Positions 16,593 to 25,104 of a DNA stretch of 64,000 nt are shown piece after piece (position 1 is the first letter of the stretch; the number at the start of each line of letters is the position of its first letter). Source of the stretch: Cryobacterium sp. Y50 (lineage in GTDB: Bacteria > Actinomycetota > Actinomycetes > Actinomycetales > Microbacteriaceae); the NCBI RefSeq assembly GCF_002929805.1, contig NZ_PJJM01000096.1:62001-126000 (forward strand). The letters are read 5' to 3'. Made by a program: the position numbers and the translations under genes. The notes beneath the pieces were generated by a model. The model saw nothing but the letters and a program-made list of their open reading frames with translations. It searched no databases and was not told the origin of the DNA.

Positions 16593-18501
16593 GGCTGCCT
16601 TCGAGAACGGGGCCGTCAAGCGCCTGCTCCAATTGAATGACAGCTTCGTGGGCCAGGCTGAGGTCGTGTGCGTGATCCGCGTCCGCATGATCAAGCACGA
16701 TGGTGACCGTGCCGTTGTTGCCGTCGACGCGCAGCCACTGGCCGGTCACGATCTGCGACGATGCGGTGCCGGTTCCGGTGACGGCCGGCATGCCGTATTC
16801 CCGGCAGACGATGGCTGCGTGGCTCATCATGCCGCCGATGTCGGTGACCGTGGCGCGAATCTTGCCGAAGATCGGTCCCCACGACGGTGCCGTCACGGGG
16901 GCGACGAGAATGTCGCCCTCCTGCACCTCGGAGAGCTGGTCGGAGCTGCTGATCACGCGGGCCGGGCCTTCGGCCACGCCGCTCGAGGCCGCCATGCCAC
17001 GGAATTCTCCTTCGGGGGCGTCGGAGTCGCCGAGCCAGTTCTTGATCTGGTCGCTCGTGATGCCCCAGAGCATGAGGGTGAACGGTTCGGTGATGACGGC
17101 CGGCGGGGTGTTGAGAGCCGGCTGCGGGCGTTGCTTCTGCAGCGCGTCGACGATGACGCGGCGACGCTCGACCTCCTCGGGCCAGTACGACGGGCCGATC
17201 GCCGGGGCGCCAACGGCCCAGCCGGTGACGTAGTCGAACAGGGCCTCGCGCACCTCGTCGCGGCGCAGAAAGAACATGCCGTCGGCATCGGGCCAGAAGC
17301 CCTGCTCCTGCAGCATCGCCGAGAGCTGGCGAGCCTTGCGCCAGAAGACGCCCATGGTCCAGTGCTCGATGTAGAAGTTGTGGTTCTCGACGTAGGGGTA
17401 GACCTGACGGGCCAGGCCGAGCTTGCCTTCGAAGGCGGCGAGCTGCTCGGGGCTGAGCAGCTCCGAGTATTCCTCGGTGATGCGGTCGCGTTCGGCGACG
17501 AGTTCGGCGACCGGGCGGTCGATGGTCTGGCCGGCCTGCAAGCGCCCGATGTAGTCGCTGATGTAACCTAGCGGCAGTTCGAGGTGGTCGAGCCAGTACT
17601 TGTCGTGGGCGTAGAAGCCGTTGCCGACGGTGAAGTTGAACCACGGGTCCTTGGCGTCGTTGAAGGCGGCGATCCACTCGGGGCCACCGGTGACGGCCGT
17701 GATGCCGGCCAGCGTCTGTTCCGGGTTGGCGGTGTTGCCGAACAGGCCGGTCAGGCCCAGTTCAATGGCGAGCTTGGCGAGCTTCTTGAGTTCGTCATCG
17801 GGTCGGAACAGCTCCATGTCGACGCCCTGCACCATCTTGGCGACGGCCTGGTCGGGGATACCGGGAAAGACCTCCTTGCAGAAGCTGAAGAAGTCAAGAT
17901 AGGCGACGTAGCCGAGGTTGAGAAACTCGAAGTGGTACTGCCAGGCGCGGTAGGTCAGTGCGATCAACGCGTCGTACTGGGCCAGCAGGTCGTTGTTCGG
18001 GCCGGTACCCTTGCCGCTCGTGACATCGTTGATGTTGACCTTGTCGGGCAGCGCGTCGAAATTCAGGGCGCCGAGCTCGTCGATCGTGCCGCGGATCTTG
18101 CCCTGCCACTGTTCGAGCAGCCCGTCCCAGTTCTGAAAATAGTGGCCGGCCCGCGCCATGAACTCTGGCACACGGGCGGCGATCTCCGACTCCGGTACGC
18201 CCACCGGTGACATGAAGACGTAGCCGTTGTGAATGCGAAATTCGATGCCGTTGGCCGGCGGAATGAGCAGGTGGCGGGTGTTGTACTGGCCGAGGCACGA
18301 CACGGCGAATTCGAAACCGATCGTCTCGAACGGCTTGGTCACTGTGGGCCAGTGCTGGCTGTCGCAGAACCAGAACTTGGCCTCTTCGACCTCGCGGCGG
18401 TTCTGTTGAAATACCAGGTTGTAGGCGTACAGCTCTTTCCACCCCTCGGCGCCGTCGGCGGGAGCCTGGTCATAGGGGCTGGGAAATGACTTCTCTGTCA
18501 T
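16585..18501 (-). CDS. creH: Aryl phosphate synthase, large subunit with phospho-histidine domain (CreH-like)
   Basis: A 638-residue protein related to the central and swivelling parts of PEP synthase and to the alpha subunit of phenylphosphate synthase. Near the C-terminus is the phospho-histidine motif GGMMSHAAIVCREYGMPAV with the acceptor at His561, followed by a second Gly-rich loop in GNNGTVTIV. The N-terminal 450 residues form the substrate-side domain and contain many Trp and Tyr residues, as expected for a phenol pocket. It lacks the ATP-grasp domain, which is encoded separately upstream. With CreI it should transfer a phosphoryl group from ATP through His561 to the phenolic hydroxyl. 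There is no PEP/pyruvate TIM-barrel domain, so it is not a true PEP synthase. Confidence 0.85.
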   Translation of the reverse strand: MTEKSFPSPYDQAPADGAEGWKELYAYNLVFQQNRREVEEAKFWFCDSQHWPTVTKPFETIGFEFAVSCLGQYNTRHLLIPPANGIEFRIHNGYVFMSPVGVPESEIAARVPEFMARAGHYFQNWDGLLEQWQGKIRGTIDELGALNFDALPDKVNINDVTSGKGTGPNNDLLAQYDALIALTYRAWQYHFEFLNLGYVAYLDFFSFCKEVFPGIPDQAVAKMVQGVDMELFRPDDELKKLAKLAIELGLTGLFGNTANPEQTLAGITAVTGGPEWIAAFNDAKDPWFNFTVGNGFYAHDKYWLDHLELPLGYISDYIGRLQAGQTIDRPVAELVAERDRITEEYSELLSPEQLAAFEGKLGLARQVYPYVENHNFYIEHWTMGVFWRKARQLSAMLQEQGFWPDADGMFFLRRDEVREALFDYVTGWAVGAPAIGPSYWPEEVERRRVIVDALQKQRPQPALNTPPAVITEPFTLMLWGITSDQIKNWLGDSDAPEGEFRGMAASSGVAEGPARVISSSDQLSEVQEGDILVAPVTAPSWGPIFGKIRATVTDIGGMMSHAAIVCREYGMPAVTGTGTASSQIVTGQWLRVDGNNGTVTIVLDHADADHAHDLSLAHEAVIQLEQALDGPVLEGSHA

Positions 18502-18570
18502 AAGAAAACCGTTCTCGAAGGTGGTGCGCGGGTGAGTGGTTGTTTTTCAAACGGATGTTGCGGGTCGGGT

Positions 18571-19662
18571 TTAATCCGTGGCTTTGCCGGCCTGAACCAG
18601 GAGTGATCGGGTGATGCTCTCGATTCCGTAGCCGGTGGTGCGGGCGGGGCCGGCAGCATCCGTTTTCGTGCGCGAAGAATGCACGGTCTCGGGGCGGGAC
18701 TGCAGGAGCAGCAGGTTCTGCCCGTTGGGCAGGTCACGGTCAAGGGCCCACTCGATGTCCTGCGGGCAGGTGAAATGCTTCTCGGCCTTCTTGGCGATGG
18801 TCGCGATGGCAGTGATCTCGGTCTCGCTGATCGAGAGCACGGCGCGGCGCGCGGCCGAAACCTCCAGTTCGACCAAGCCGGTGTTGGCCGGGTCTGGCAC
18901 GAGTTCGGCGTGCTTGTCGCCGATTACGCGTTTGACGACCATGAGCATGATCTTGTCGACGGTGACGTTGTCGGGGGTGACCAGGCCGGAGACAACGAGT
19001 TCGCCGAGGCCGTAGGAGGCCTCCATGACGATTTTGGAGCGGTCGCCGGTGGTGGGATCCATGGTGATGGCCACACCGGCGGCGCGGGCATTGACCATCT
19101 TCTGTACGGCAACGGCCATGGAGAGTCCCTCGTTGGGAATGTTGTTCTTGAGCCGGTAGGTGATCGCGCGGGAGGTGAACAAGGAGGCCCAGCAGCGACG
19201 GATGTGCTCGGTAACGTCGTCGATACCGTTCAGCCATAGATAGGTGTCTTGCTGGCCGGCAAAGCTCGCGTCTGGCAGGTCCTCGGCAGTCGCGGAGGAG
19301 CGCACGGCCACCGGAACCGGTTCGCTGAACCGCGCCTGAAGGGCGTGGTAGGCGGCAACGAAGTCGGCGCGCACGGCAGCGGGCACCGGGCGGCTCTCGA
19401 TCTCGTAGCGCAGCTGGGCCGAGACCCGGTCGACCTCGGCCACGTCGTCGGCGTCGAGGTGGGCCAGCATCGAGTGGATGTCCTGTTCGATCCCGGCGGC
19501 CGCGATGAACGCGTCGTAGGAGGCGGTGGTGATGGCGAATCCGGGGGGCACCGGCATGCCGGCCTGGGTGAGGGCGACGAGCGAGGCACACTTGCCGCCG
19601 AGCAGGTCGTGGCGGGGCGCATCCGCTCCGTCAAAGAACTGAATGTACGGTGCGGTAGTCAT
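18571..19662 (-). CDS. creI: Aryl phosphate synthase, ATP-grasp subunit (CreI-like)
   Basis: A 363-residue protein matching the N-terminal nucleotide-binding domain of PEP synthase/PPDK. Conserved blocks are LLGGKCASLVALTQAGMPVP, PPGFAITTASYDAFI, VAVRSSATAEDLPDASFAGQ (ATP contacts) and the terminal DIEWALDRDLPNGQNLLLLQ and SRPETVH. It should use ATP to phosphorylate the swivelling histidine of the CreH-like partner encoded 69 bases downstream. Domain splitting into two genes is the arrangement of phenylphosphate synthase and of CreH/CreI rather than of PEP synthase. Its start overlaps the P450 stop by 4 bases (ATGA). Confidence 0.85.
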   Translation of the reverse strand: MTTAPYIQFFDGADAPRHDLLGGKCASLVALTQAGMPVPPGFAITTASYDAFIAAAGIEQDIHSMLAHLDADDVAEVDRVSAQLRYEIESRPVPAAVRADFVAAYHALQARFSEPVPVAVRSSATAEDLPDASFAGQQDTYLWLNGIDDVTEHIRRCWASLFTSRAITYRLKNNIPNEGLSMAVAVQKMVNARAAGVAITMDPTTGDRSKIVMEASYGLGELVVSGLVTPDNVTVDKIMLMVVKRVIGDKHAELVPDPANTGLVELEVSAARRAVLSISETEITAIATIAKKAEKHFTCPQDIEWALDRDLPNGQNLLLLQSRPETVHSSRTKTDAAGPARTTGYGIESITRSLLVQAGKATD

Positions 19663-20978
19663 TTCGTTTCTCCCCAGGTAACGGGCACCGCGGTGGGCGC
19701 CCTGAACGACAGGTTGTCTCCGAACGCGATCTTTTCGGCGTCGATCAGGCGCAGCGTCGGTGCCGCCTTGAGGGTCTCTTCGACGACGATCTTGTCTTGC
19801 ATCTTGGCGAGCATATTGCCGAGGCAGTAGTGAATGCCGAAGCCGAATGACAGGTGGTTGCGGGCGTTGACCCGGTTGATGTCGAAGGTTTCAGGCTGTT
19901 CAAAGGTGCCAGGGTCGCGGTTGGCCGACCCCATCAGCAAGAGGATGTTCGCCCCGGCCGGAATCTGCACTCCGCCGATCTCGGTGTCGACCAGGGCCTT
20001 GCGCCGCCACCCGACGATGCTCGGCGAGAAACGAAGGGTCTCGTCGATCGCGGCCGGGATGCGGCTCGGGTCATCCAGCAGCTTCTGCCACTCTGTCGGA
20101 TGCGCGAGGAGCTCGCGAATGGTATTGGAGATGAGCGTCGTGGTGGTCTCGTGGCCGGCAAAGAGCAAGCTATAATAGACCGAGGCGATCTCGTGGTCCG
20201 AGATGTCCGAACCAGTGGACTGCGCCTGCACGAGGTCGAAGACGAGGTTGTCGCCATTCAGGTCAGCGGTGAGCTGCTCGTGGGCGTTCGAGACCAGGCG
20301 CAGGCACTCGGTCCAGTAGTCGACGAGGTTGTGCGCGTGCGGAATCTGCTCGTCGTCGCTCAGGTCGCCCCAGGTCATCGCCGCGCGGGAATCGGACCAC
20401 TTCTTGTAGGTCGAGACCATCTCCGGCCCCACTCCGAGCAGGCCGAGGATGGTGATCGTGGGGATATCTACCGCAACGTCCTGCAGAAAGTCGCCCCGTC
20501 CAGTAAGGTGGGCCAGCATTTGCTGCAACAGGCGCGCGGTGTTCTCGCGAATGGTCGGTTCGAGGGCCTTGTAGCGGCGGGGCGTGAATTCCTTCTGCAC
20601 GATGGCGCGCATGCGGGTGTGCTCAGGGGGGATGCGGGCGCTGAGGCCGGAGTAGGCGGTGAAGCCGCCGTCGTTCATGATCTTCGTGGCAGCCGCGCCG
20701 CGGGCTCGCACCGGGGCCTGGGCGTTCTCGCTGCTGAAGAACTTCCAGTTGTCGAAGATGGCCTTCACGTCGTCGTAGCGGGAGACGACGAAATAGCCGA
20801 TCTCTTCGTCAAACATGACCGGTTCGTTCTCGCGCAGGGCGGTATAAGAGGGGAACGGGTCGGTCATCGCGAAGGGGGCGAAGCCGTGAGCGTTGGCATC
20901 TGAAGTGCCGTGGGTAACGGGGCATTGGCCTGCTCGGGCGGAAGCCGCCGGGTGGGCGAGTGCGGGCTGAGCGGTCAC
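19659..20978 (-). CDS. creJ: Cytochrome P450 of the alkylphenol operon (CreJ-like)
   Basis: A 439-residue soluble bacterial P450. The oxygen-activation motif LLFAGHETTTTLISN, the ExxR motif in AIDETLRF and the heme loop SFGFGIHYCLGNMLAKM with ligand Cys385 are intact. The GTG at 20978 is chosen because AAGGAG lies five bases upstream, although an ATG 27 bases earlier is in frame. It is first in the operon and overlaps the ATP-grasp subunit gene. In the 4-cresol pathway CreJ oxidises the methyl group of the phosphorylated substrate, the phosphate serving as an anchoring group. The ring hydroxyl is thus masked during oxidation. Assignment rests on gene order plus family. Confidence 0.87.
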   Translation of the reverse strand: MTAQPALAHPAASARAGQCPVTHGTSDANAHGFAPFAMTDPFPSYTALRENEPVMFDEEIGYFVVSRYDDVKAIFDNWKFFSSENAQAPVRARGAAATKIMNDGGFTAYSGLSARIPPEHTRMRAIVQKEFTPRRYKALEPTIRENTARLLQQMLAHLTGRGDFLQDVAVDIPTITILGLLGVGPEMVSTYKKWSDSRAAMTWGDLSDDEQIPHAHNLVDYWTECLRLVSNAHEQLTADLNGDNLVFDLVQAQSTGSDISDHEIASVYYSLLFAGHETTTTLISNTIRELLAHPTEWQKLLDDPSRIPAAIDETLRFSPSIVGWRRKALVDTEIGGVQIPAGANILLLMGSANRDPGTFEQPETFDINRVNARNHLSFGFGIHYCLGNMLAKMQDKIVVEETLKAAPTLRLIDAEKIAFGDNLSFRAPTAVPVTWGETK

Positions 20979-21063
20979 GATTGCTCCTTGGTTTGCTTTT
21001 CTCAACTTTGAGGTCGACGAGATCTATCTAAGGCACGACGGCAGCTTCAAACGCCGCAGTGTC

Positions 21064-21080
21064 CCACTGGGTGGAAGTGG
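21064..21080. promoter_or_regulatory. Inverted repeat upstream of the cre-type operon
   Basis: CCACT (21064-21068) and AGTGG (21076-21080) are exact reverse complements with 7 bases between them. The repeat lies in the 104-base gap between the IclR regulator stop and the P450 start, about 86 bases upstream of the latter. On the minus strand TTGAAG and a TAGATA-like element follow it and could be a promoter. A regulator site is plausible but unproven. Confidence 0.35.
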
Positions 21081-21082
21081 CT

Positions 21083-21889
21083 TCACGGATGCGTGAGTTG
21101 CGTCACGCTGGCCGACGGGCGCAGGGTGGCGGTTGGCAGGTGCGCAATTCCGGCCTCAATTCGCTGCGCAGTGCCCTGCAGCACCGGGAGGTAGCGCCCT
21201 AGCTGGTGGGCGCGCGAGGTCGGCAGCACGATTCCGAGTGCACCGAAAATCTGACCGGGCGGCTGAAATACCGGCACAGCCAGCGAACACGATCCCTGCC
21301 GCACCTCTTCGGAGGCGAGAGCGAAGCCGAGCTCGTGAATCTTGGCCAGCTCCCGGCACAGCTCGGCCGGATCGGTCTTCGTCAGCGGAGTGCGGCGCAC
21401 GAGTTCGCCATCGAGTACCGCGTTTTGCACCCATTCCTCCTCGAAGGCGAGAATGGCGCGACCAACGGCGGTAGCGTGCAGCGGAAGGCGACCGCCGACC
21501 CGACTGGCCTGCGGCACACGCCGACTGCCATAAACGCGGTCGATATAGAGCACCTCGGCGCCATCACGAATGGCGAGGTGTACGGTCTCCTGGGTGAGTC
21601 CGAACAGGTCTTGCAGGTAGGGCCGGGCCACATCGCGCAGCTTGCGACCGGCGTGCTGGCCGAGTTCCCACAGGCGCAATCCTATTTGGTAGCGGCCCTG
21701 GGCGTCCCGCTGCACGGCGCCCCAAGTCTCGAGTTCGCCGAGCAGCCGGTGCGCGGTGCTCTGCGGCAGCCCGCTTTCGCGACTGATTTCCGACAGCGAA
21801 CGAGCGGATGCGCTGTGTTCGAATGCCGCCAGGAGGCTCAGCACACGGCTGGTCACCGACTGCCCGGGAGCTGATGTATGACCGGCCAC
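21083..21889 (-). CDS. IclR-family regulator, candidate controller of the cre-type operon
   Basis: A 268-residue protein with an N-terminal winged helix (SRVLSLLAAFEHSASARSLS and EISRESGLPQSTAHRLLGEL, about residues 12-55) and the C-terminal IclR effector domain (TVHLAIRDGAEVLYIDRVYG, LPLHATAVGRAILAF, GSCSLAVPVFQPPGQIFGAL). IclR proteins often control aromatic catabolism and bind the pathway substrate. It is in the same direction as the operon and ends 104 bases before the P450 gene, so it is the natural candidate regulator. Whether it activates or represses is not visible. Confidence 0.85.
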   Translation of the reverse strand: MAGHTSAPGQSVTSRVLSLLAAFEHSASARSLSEISRESGLPQSTAHRLLGELETWGAVQRDAQGRYQIGLRLWELGQHAGRKLRDVARPYLQDLFGLTQETVHLAIRDGAEVLYIDRVYGSRRVPQASRVGGRLPLHATAVGRAILAFEEEWVQNAVLDGELVRRTPLTKTDPAELCRELAKIHELGFALASEEVRQGSCSLAVPVFQPPGQIFGALGIVLPTSRAHQLGRYLPVLQGTAQRIEAGIAHLPTATLRPSASVTQLTHP

Positions 21890-22014
21890 GGGCGCCTCGT
21901 TTCACTGTTGTACTCGCCCTCAAACGGCTAGCAAGCTCACTCTAGTCAGCTGCGGTGCACGGGCGCGAGGACCGAGGGTCCCCGCCCGCACCTGTTTCCT
22001 GCCCGCGCCTCTGG

Positions 22015-22067
22015 TGCTGACGCGACAGAAAACTGCTCCCGCCAAAGGCGGGCCGCGAGCGTCAGCA
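22015..22067 (-). terminator. Nested hairpin, probable terminator of the iron ABC operon
   Basis: TGCTGACGC (22015-22023) pairs exactly with GCGTCAGCA (22059-22067), enclosing a second perfect hairpin CCCGCC (22038-22043)/GGCGGG (22047-22052). In the leftward direction the inner stem is followed by GAGCAGTTTTC. It lies about 50 bases past the stop of the ABC ATPase gene and before the IclR gene, so termination of the iron operon is the best reading. The outer stem is unusual for a simple terminator. Confidence 0.6.
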
Positions 22068-22117
22068 ACAATCTGCAGCGCGAAGCGCGGCGCGCGGGCC
22101 GGAACCGCCAGTCGCGT

Positions 22118-23359
22118 CTACCCCTGCGGGTAGGCGAGGGCGTTCTGGCGCACCCCGAGCTTCACCCGCGCGCCGCGCTGCGGCAGGTCGGGTGCGGCGA
22201 CGCGAGCGCGCACCTCAGTCTTCGCTGCGTCGGCGAGGGCGAAGGTGACCAGGGCGTCGTGGCCGGCGTAGGCGATGGCCGTGGCGACGGCATCCGTTCC
22301 GTGCTCGGTGGTTGGCTCCGCGAGGGTCAGCCATTCCGGACGAAGCAGCACGAGCACCGGCGTTCCGTCAACGGGAGCGGATGCCCTCCCCGCAGACAGC
22401 GCACCCGTCCAGTCCGCCGGGAGTGAGCCTAGGGCACACTCGACGCGGCCACCGCGCCAGACCCCGTCGAGCTCGACGGTGTCGCCGACGAAGCCGGCGA
22501 CCCACGAGTTGACCGGGCGTTCGTAGACATCCGCTGGCGTGCCGAATTGCAAAATCTCACCGCAGCGCATCACGGCGACGAAGTCGGCGAGGGAGAGAGC
22601 TTCTTCCTGGTCGTGGGTCACGAGCAAGCTCGTGTTGTGCTGGTCGCGCAGCAGCGCAGCTACGTCGGTGCGCAGGGCCGAACGCAGCAGGGGGTCGAGG
22701 GCGGCGAACGGTTCATCGAGCAACATGAGGTCGGGCCGCGGAGCGAGTGCGCGGGCCAGCGAGACCCGTTGAGCCTGGCCGCCGGAGAGTTGCGACGGGG
22801 CGCGATCGACGAGTTCGGACAGGCCGACCAGGGTGGCGAGCTCCGCTATGCGGCTCGCGCGGCTGTTTTGGTTACTCCGGTCGGGGCTGATCGGCGCGGG
22901 CGCCAACGGGCTCGCATGCGCACTCACCCGCACGGGGGTGCGTCGTGCTGCTCGCCCACTTCGGGTGAGGCCGGACAGCAGGCCCGCAACTCCCCCAGAA
23001 GCCTCGCCGGGCTCGCAGTACAGATCGTCGCTCTGCTTCGTGCGCGGCAGGCCGAAGCCGATGTTCTCTCCGACAGTGAGGTGCGGAAACAGCGAGGCAT
23101 CTTGCGGAACCCAGCCCATTCCGCGTTTCTCCGGCGCCCGCTGCACACCGGGGCCGGTGACGAGGCGTCCACCAACCGTGATGGTGCCGGAGGTGACCGG
23201 CAACAAACCCGCGACGGCGCGCAGAAGCGTGGTCTTGCCGCATCCGCTTGGGCCGAGAACCGCCACCAGCGAGCCGCGCGGAATGCGCAAGCTGATGTCG
23301 TCGAGGACCCGCGTTTCACCGTACGCGACTCGAAGCGCCTCGATTGCTACCCAGCCCAC
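22118..23359 (-). CDS. fbpC: Ferric iron ABC importer, ATP-binding subunit (FbpC-like) with an internal insertion
   Basis: A 413-residue ABC ATPase. Walker A is GPSGCGKTT, the signature is LSGGQAQRVSLARALAPRPD, Walker B LMLLDEPFAALDP, and the H-loop LLVTHDQEEALSLADF. A C-terminal TOBE-like domain follows. The GTG at 23359 shares one base with the fbpB stop and has AAGGGAG upstream. Between GFGLPRTKQS and SRIAELATLVGLSEL, where the family has only a short linker, there are about 55-60 extra residues rich in Ser, Pro and Arg (22853-23036). This stretch looks like an in-frame DNA insertion and is discussed in the findings. All catalytic motifs remain, so the protein is probably active. Confidence 0.87.
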   Translation of the reverse strand: MGWVAIEALRVAYGETRVLDDISLRIPRGSLVAVLGPSGCGKTTLLRAVAGLLPVTSGTITVGGRLVTGPGVQRAPEKRGMGWVPQDASLFPHLTVGENIGFGLPRTKQSDDLYCEPGEASGGVAGLLSGLTRSGRAARRTPVRVSAHASPLAPAPISPDRSNQNSRASRIAELATLVGLSELVDRAPSQLSGGQAQRVSLARALAPRPDLMLLDEPFAALDPLLRSALRTDVAALLRDQHNTSLLVTHDQEEALSLADFVAVMRCGEILQFGTPADVYERPVNSWVAGFVGDTVELDGVWRGGRVECALGSLPADWTGALSAGRASAPVDGTPVLVLLRPEWLTLAEPTTEHGTDAVATAIAYAGHDALVTFALADAAKTEVRARVAAPDLPQRGARVKLGVRQNALAYPQG

Positions 23360-24930
23360 TAGTTCTCCCTTGCTGTGCCGCGTATGCCGGAGAGCAGCAC
23401 CGCGGGCACCATCGCCACGAGCACGAGCGCCGCAGCGTACGGCGCCGCTGCGCCGAACTCGAACAGGGCCGTACGACTCCACAACTCGGTCGCGAGCGTG
23501 GACACGCCCGTCGGCCGCAGCAGCAGCGTCGCTGGTAATTCTTTCATGGCCGAGATGGCCACGAGCAGTGCACCGATCGCGATGCCGGGCAGGGCGAGAC
23601 GCGCGGTGACCCGCCACCAGGCCTGAAGCGGCGACAAACCGAGCATGCGGGAGACGTCGCCGAGGCTCGTCGGTACCGCAGCGATGCCGCTGCGCACGCT
23701 GCCGATCGCCCGCGGCATGAACAGAACGACGTAGGCAAAGACCAGCACGACGGATGTTTGGTAGAACATCGGCACCGCGGCGAGCGCGAAGAATACGAGC
23801 GCGAGGCCCACGACGATGCCGGGCAGGGCGTGGCCGAGAAACCCGACGGCCTCGATCACGGCGACTAAGCGACCAGAGTAGCGGGCAGCGAGGGCGGCGA
23901 TCGGCAGCGCCACGAGCACGGCAACCACGGCGGCGGCGAGGGCGAGTCCGAGGGTCGCGCCGATCGCTTCGAACAGCCGAGGCACGTCGATGGCGCGCAG
24001 GGTTTCGGCCTCGAGCAGGCGGCTGAGTAGTCCGACTACCGGAACCACGACCCCGGCGACCGGCGCCGCGAGCAGCACTGCGATATAGACGGGCCAGGTA
24101 CGGCCGGGCGCGCGGGCCGGCATGGTGCTGCGACCGGGAACGCTGGGGACCTGACGGCGACTGCGGCGTTCGCCGGCAACGACCACGAGCGCGAGCACGA
24201 CGAGCACGAGGGCGAGCAGGGCAGCCTGGTTGCGGTCGAAGCTCGCACCGTAGGCGGCGTTGATTCCCCAGGTGAGCGTCTGAAAACGCAGCATCGAGAC
24301 CAGCCCGAAATCGCTCAGCGAGTAGAGGCAGACCAGCAGCGCGCCGGCGATCGCGGCCGGGCGAATCTGCGGCCAGGTGGCAGCTGCAAAGGCACGCAGC
24401 GGGCCGCGACCGAGGGTGCGGGCCACTGATTCCAGATCAGCGGATGCCCCGCGCAGCGCCGCCGCAACCGGCAGCGTCACATAGGGAGTGCAGACCATGG
24501 TCATGACGAACCAACTGGCCCAGAATCCGTTAATGTTCGGAAACCAGACCAGCCAACCGTAGGCGGCCAGGTAGCTCGGAACCGCGAGCGGCAGCGCCGA
24601 GACCAGCAGCAACGTGCGCTGAAACGGCAGGCGGATGCGGGTGAGAATCCAGGCGCAGATCGTGCCGAGCACGAGACAAGTCAGGGTAACGGCGGCGGCG
24701 AGCAGCACCGTGTTGACCGTGAGTTGCAGCACCCGGGGGCGCACCAGGGTCGCGAGCAGTTCGGCCAGGCCCGCCTCGGTCGTGCGCACGACGAGGTAGA
24801 CCAGGGGAATGGCGGCGGTTGCGGCGCAGAGCGCGGCTATCAGCACGAGCCAGGGCGGGGCGCCGAAGCGGTAACGGGCTGGCGCGCGAGGTGCGGCCGT
24901 TTCCGGCGGCGGGATCAGTAGTTCGGTCAC
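23359..24930 (-). CDS. fbpB: Ferric iron ABC importer, permease subunit (FbpB-like)
   Basis: A 523-residue permease made of two fused halves with about twelve membrane segments, as in FbpB/SfuB. The first half has the motif SDFGLVSMLRFQTLTWGINA, the second LPGIVVGLALVFFALAAVP and a BPD-type EAA loop in DVSRMLGLSPLQAWWRVTAR. It starts at a GTG. It imports Fe3+ delivered by the lipoprotein encoded upstream. It lies 174 bases downstream of fbpA, a gap that contains a hairpin, and is translationally coupled to the ATPase gene. Confidence 0.9.
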   Translation of the reverse strand: MTELLIPPPETAAPRAPARYRFGAPPWLVLIAALCAATAAIPLVYLVVRTTEAGLAELLATLVRPRVLQLTVNTVLLAAAVTLTCLVLGTICAWILTRIRLPFQRTLLLVSALPLAVPSYLAAYGWLVWFPNINGFWASWFVMTMVCTPYVTLPVAAALRGASADLESVARTLGRGPLRAFAAATWPQIRPAAIAGALLVCLYSLSDFGLVSMLRFQTLTWGINAAYGASFDRNQAALLALVLVVLALVVVAGERRSRRQVPSVPGRSTMPARAPGRTWPVYIAVLLAAPVAGVVVPVVGLLSRLLEAETLRAIDVPRLFEAIGATLGLALAAAVVAVLVALPIAALAARYSGRLVAVIEAVGFLGHALPGIVVGLALVFFALAAVPMFYQTSVVLVFAYVVLFMPRAIGSVRSGIAAVPTSLGDVSRMLGLSPLQAWWRVTARLALPGIAIGALLVAISAMKELPATLLLRPTGVSTLATELWSRTALFEFGAAAPYAAALVLVAMVPAVLLSGIRGTAREN

Positions 24931-24965
24931 GCGCGCGACCCGGGCGATCGGGCGGCTCGCGGAGC

Positions 24966-24981
24966 GACCAACGGATTGGTC
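24966..24981 (-). other. Hairpin between fbpA and fbpB
   Basis: GACCAA (24966-24971) and TTGGTC (24976-24981) form a perfect stem with a CGGA loop, flanked by GCGGAG and CTCCGC that could extend it. It has no T-run. Located between the binding-protein gene and the permease gene, it could stabilise the fbpA transcript or reduce read-through, a common arrangement in ABC operons. This is inference. Confidence 0.4.
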
Positions 24982-25104
24982 GGGCGCAGCTCTCCGCAGC
25001 GGGTAGCGCTCCGAGACCGAACGGGCGCCGGGGCATCCGCTTCGGTAAAGGGTATGGCGCGGCTGCCGACTTGAGCCCGCAACCGCGCCTTCACTGCTTC
25101 AATG

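Noticed and set aside
16585..19662. A split phosphoenolpyruvate synthase for gluconeogenesis
   Set aside because: The PEP/pyruvate TIM-barrel domain is missing and the genes are locked inside a P450 operon, which fits aryl phosphate synthase instead.
16585..19662. A rifampin phosphotransferase
   Set aside because: Those enzymes carry the ATP-grasp, substrate and His domains in one chain of about 860 residues. Here they are two subunits within a catabolic operon.
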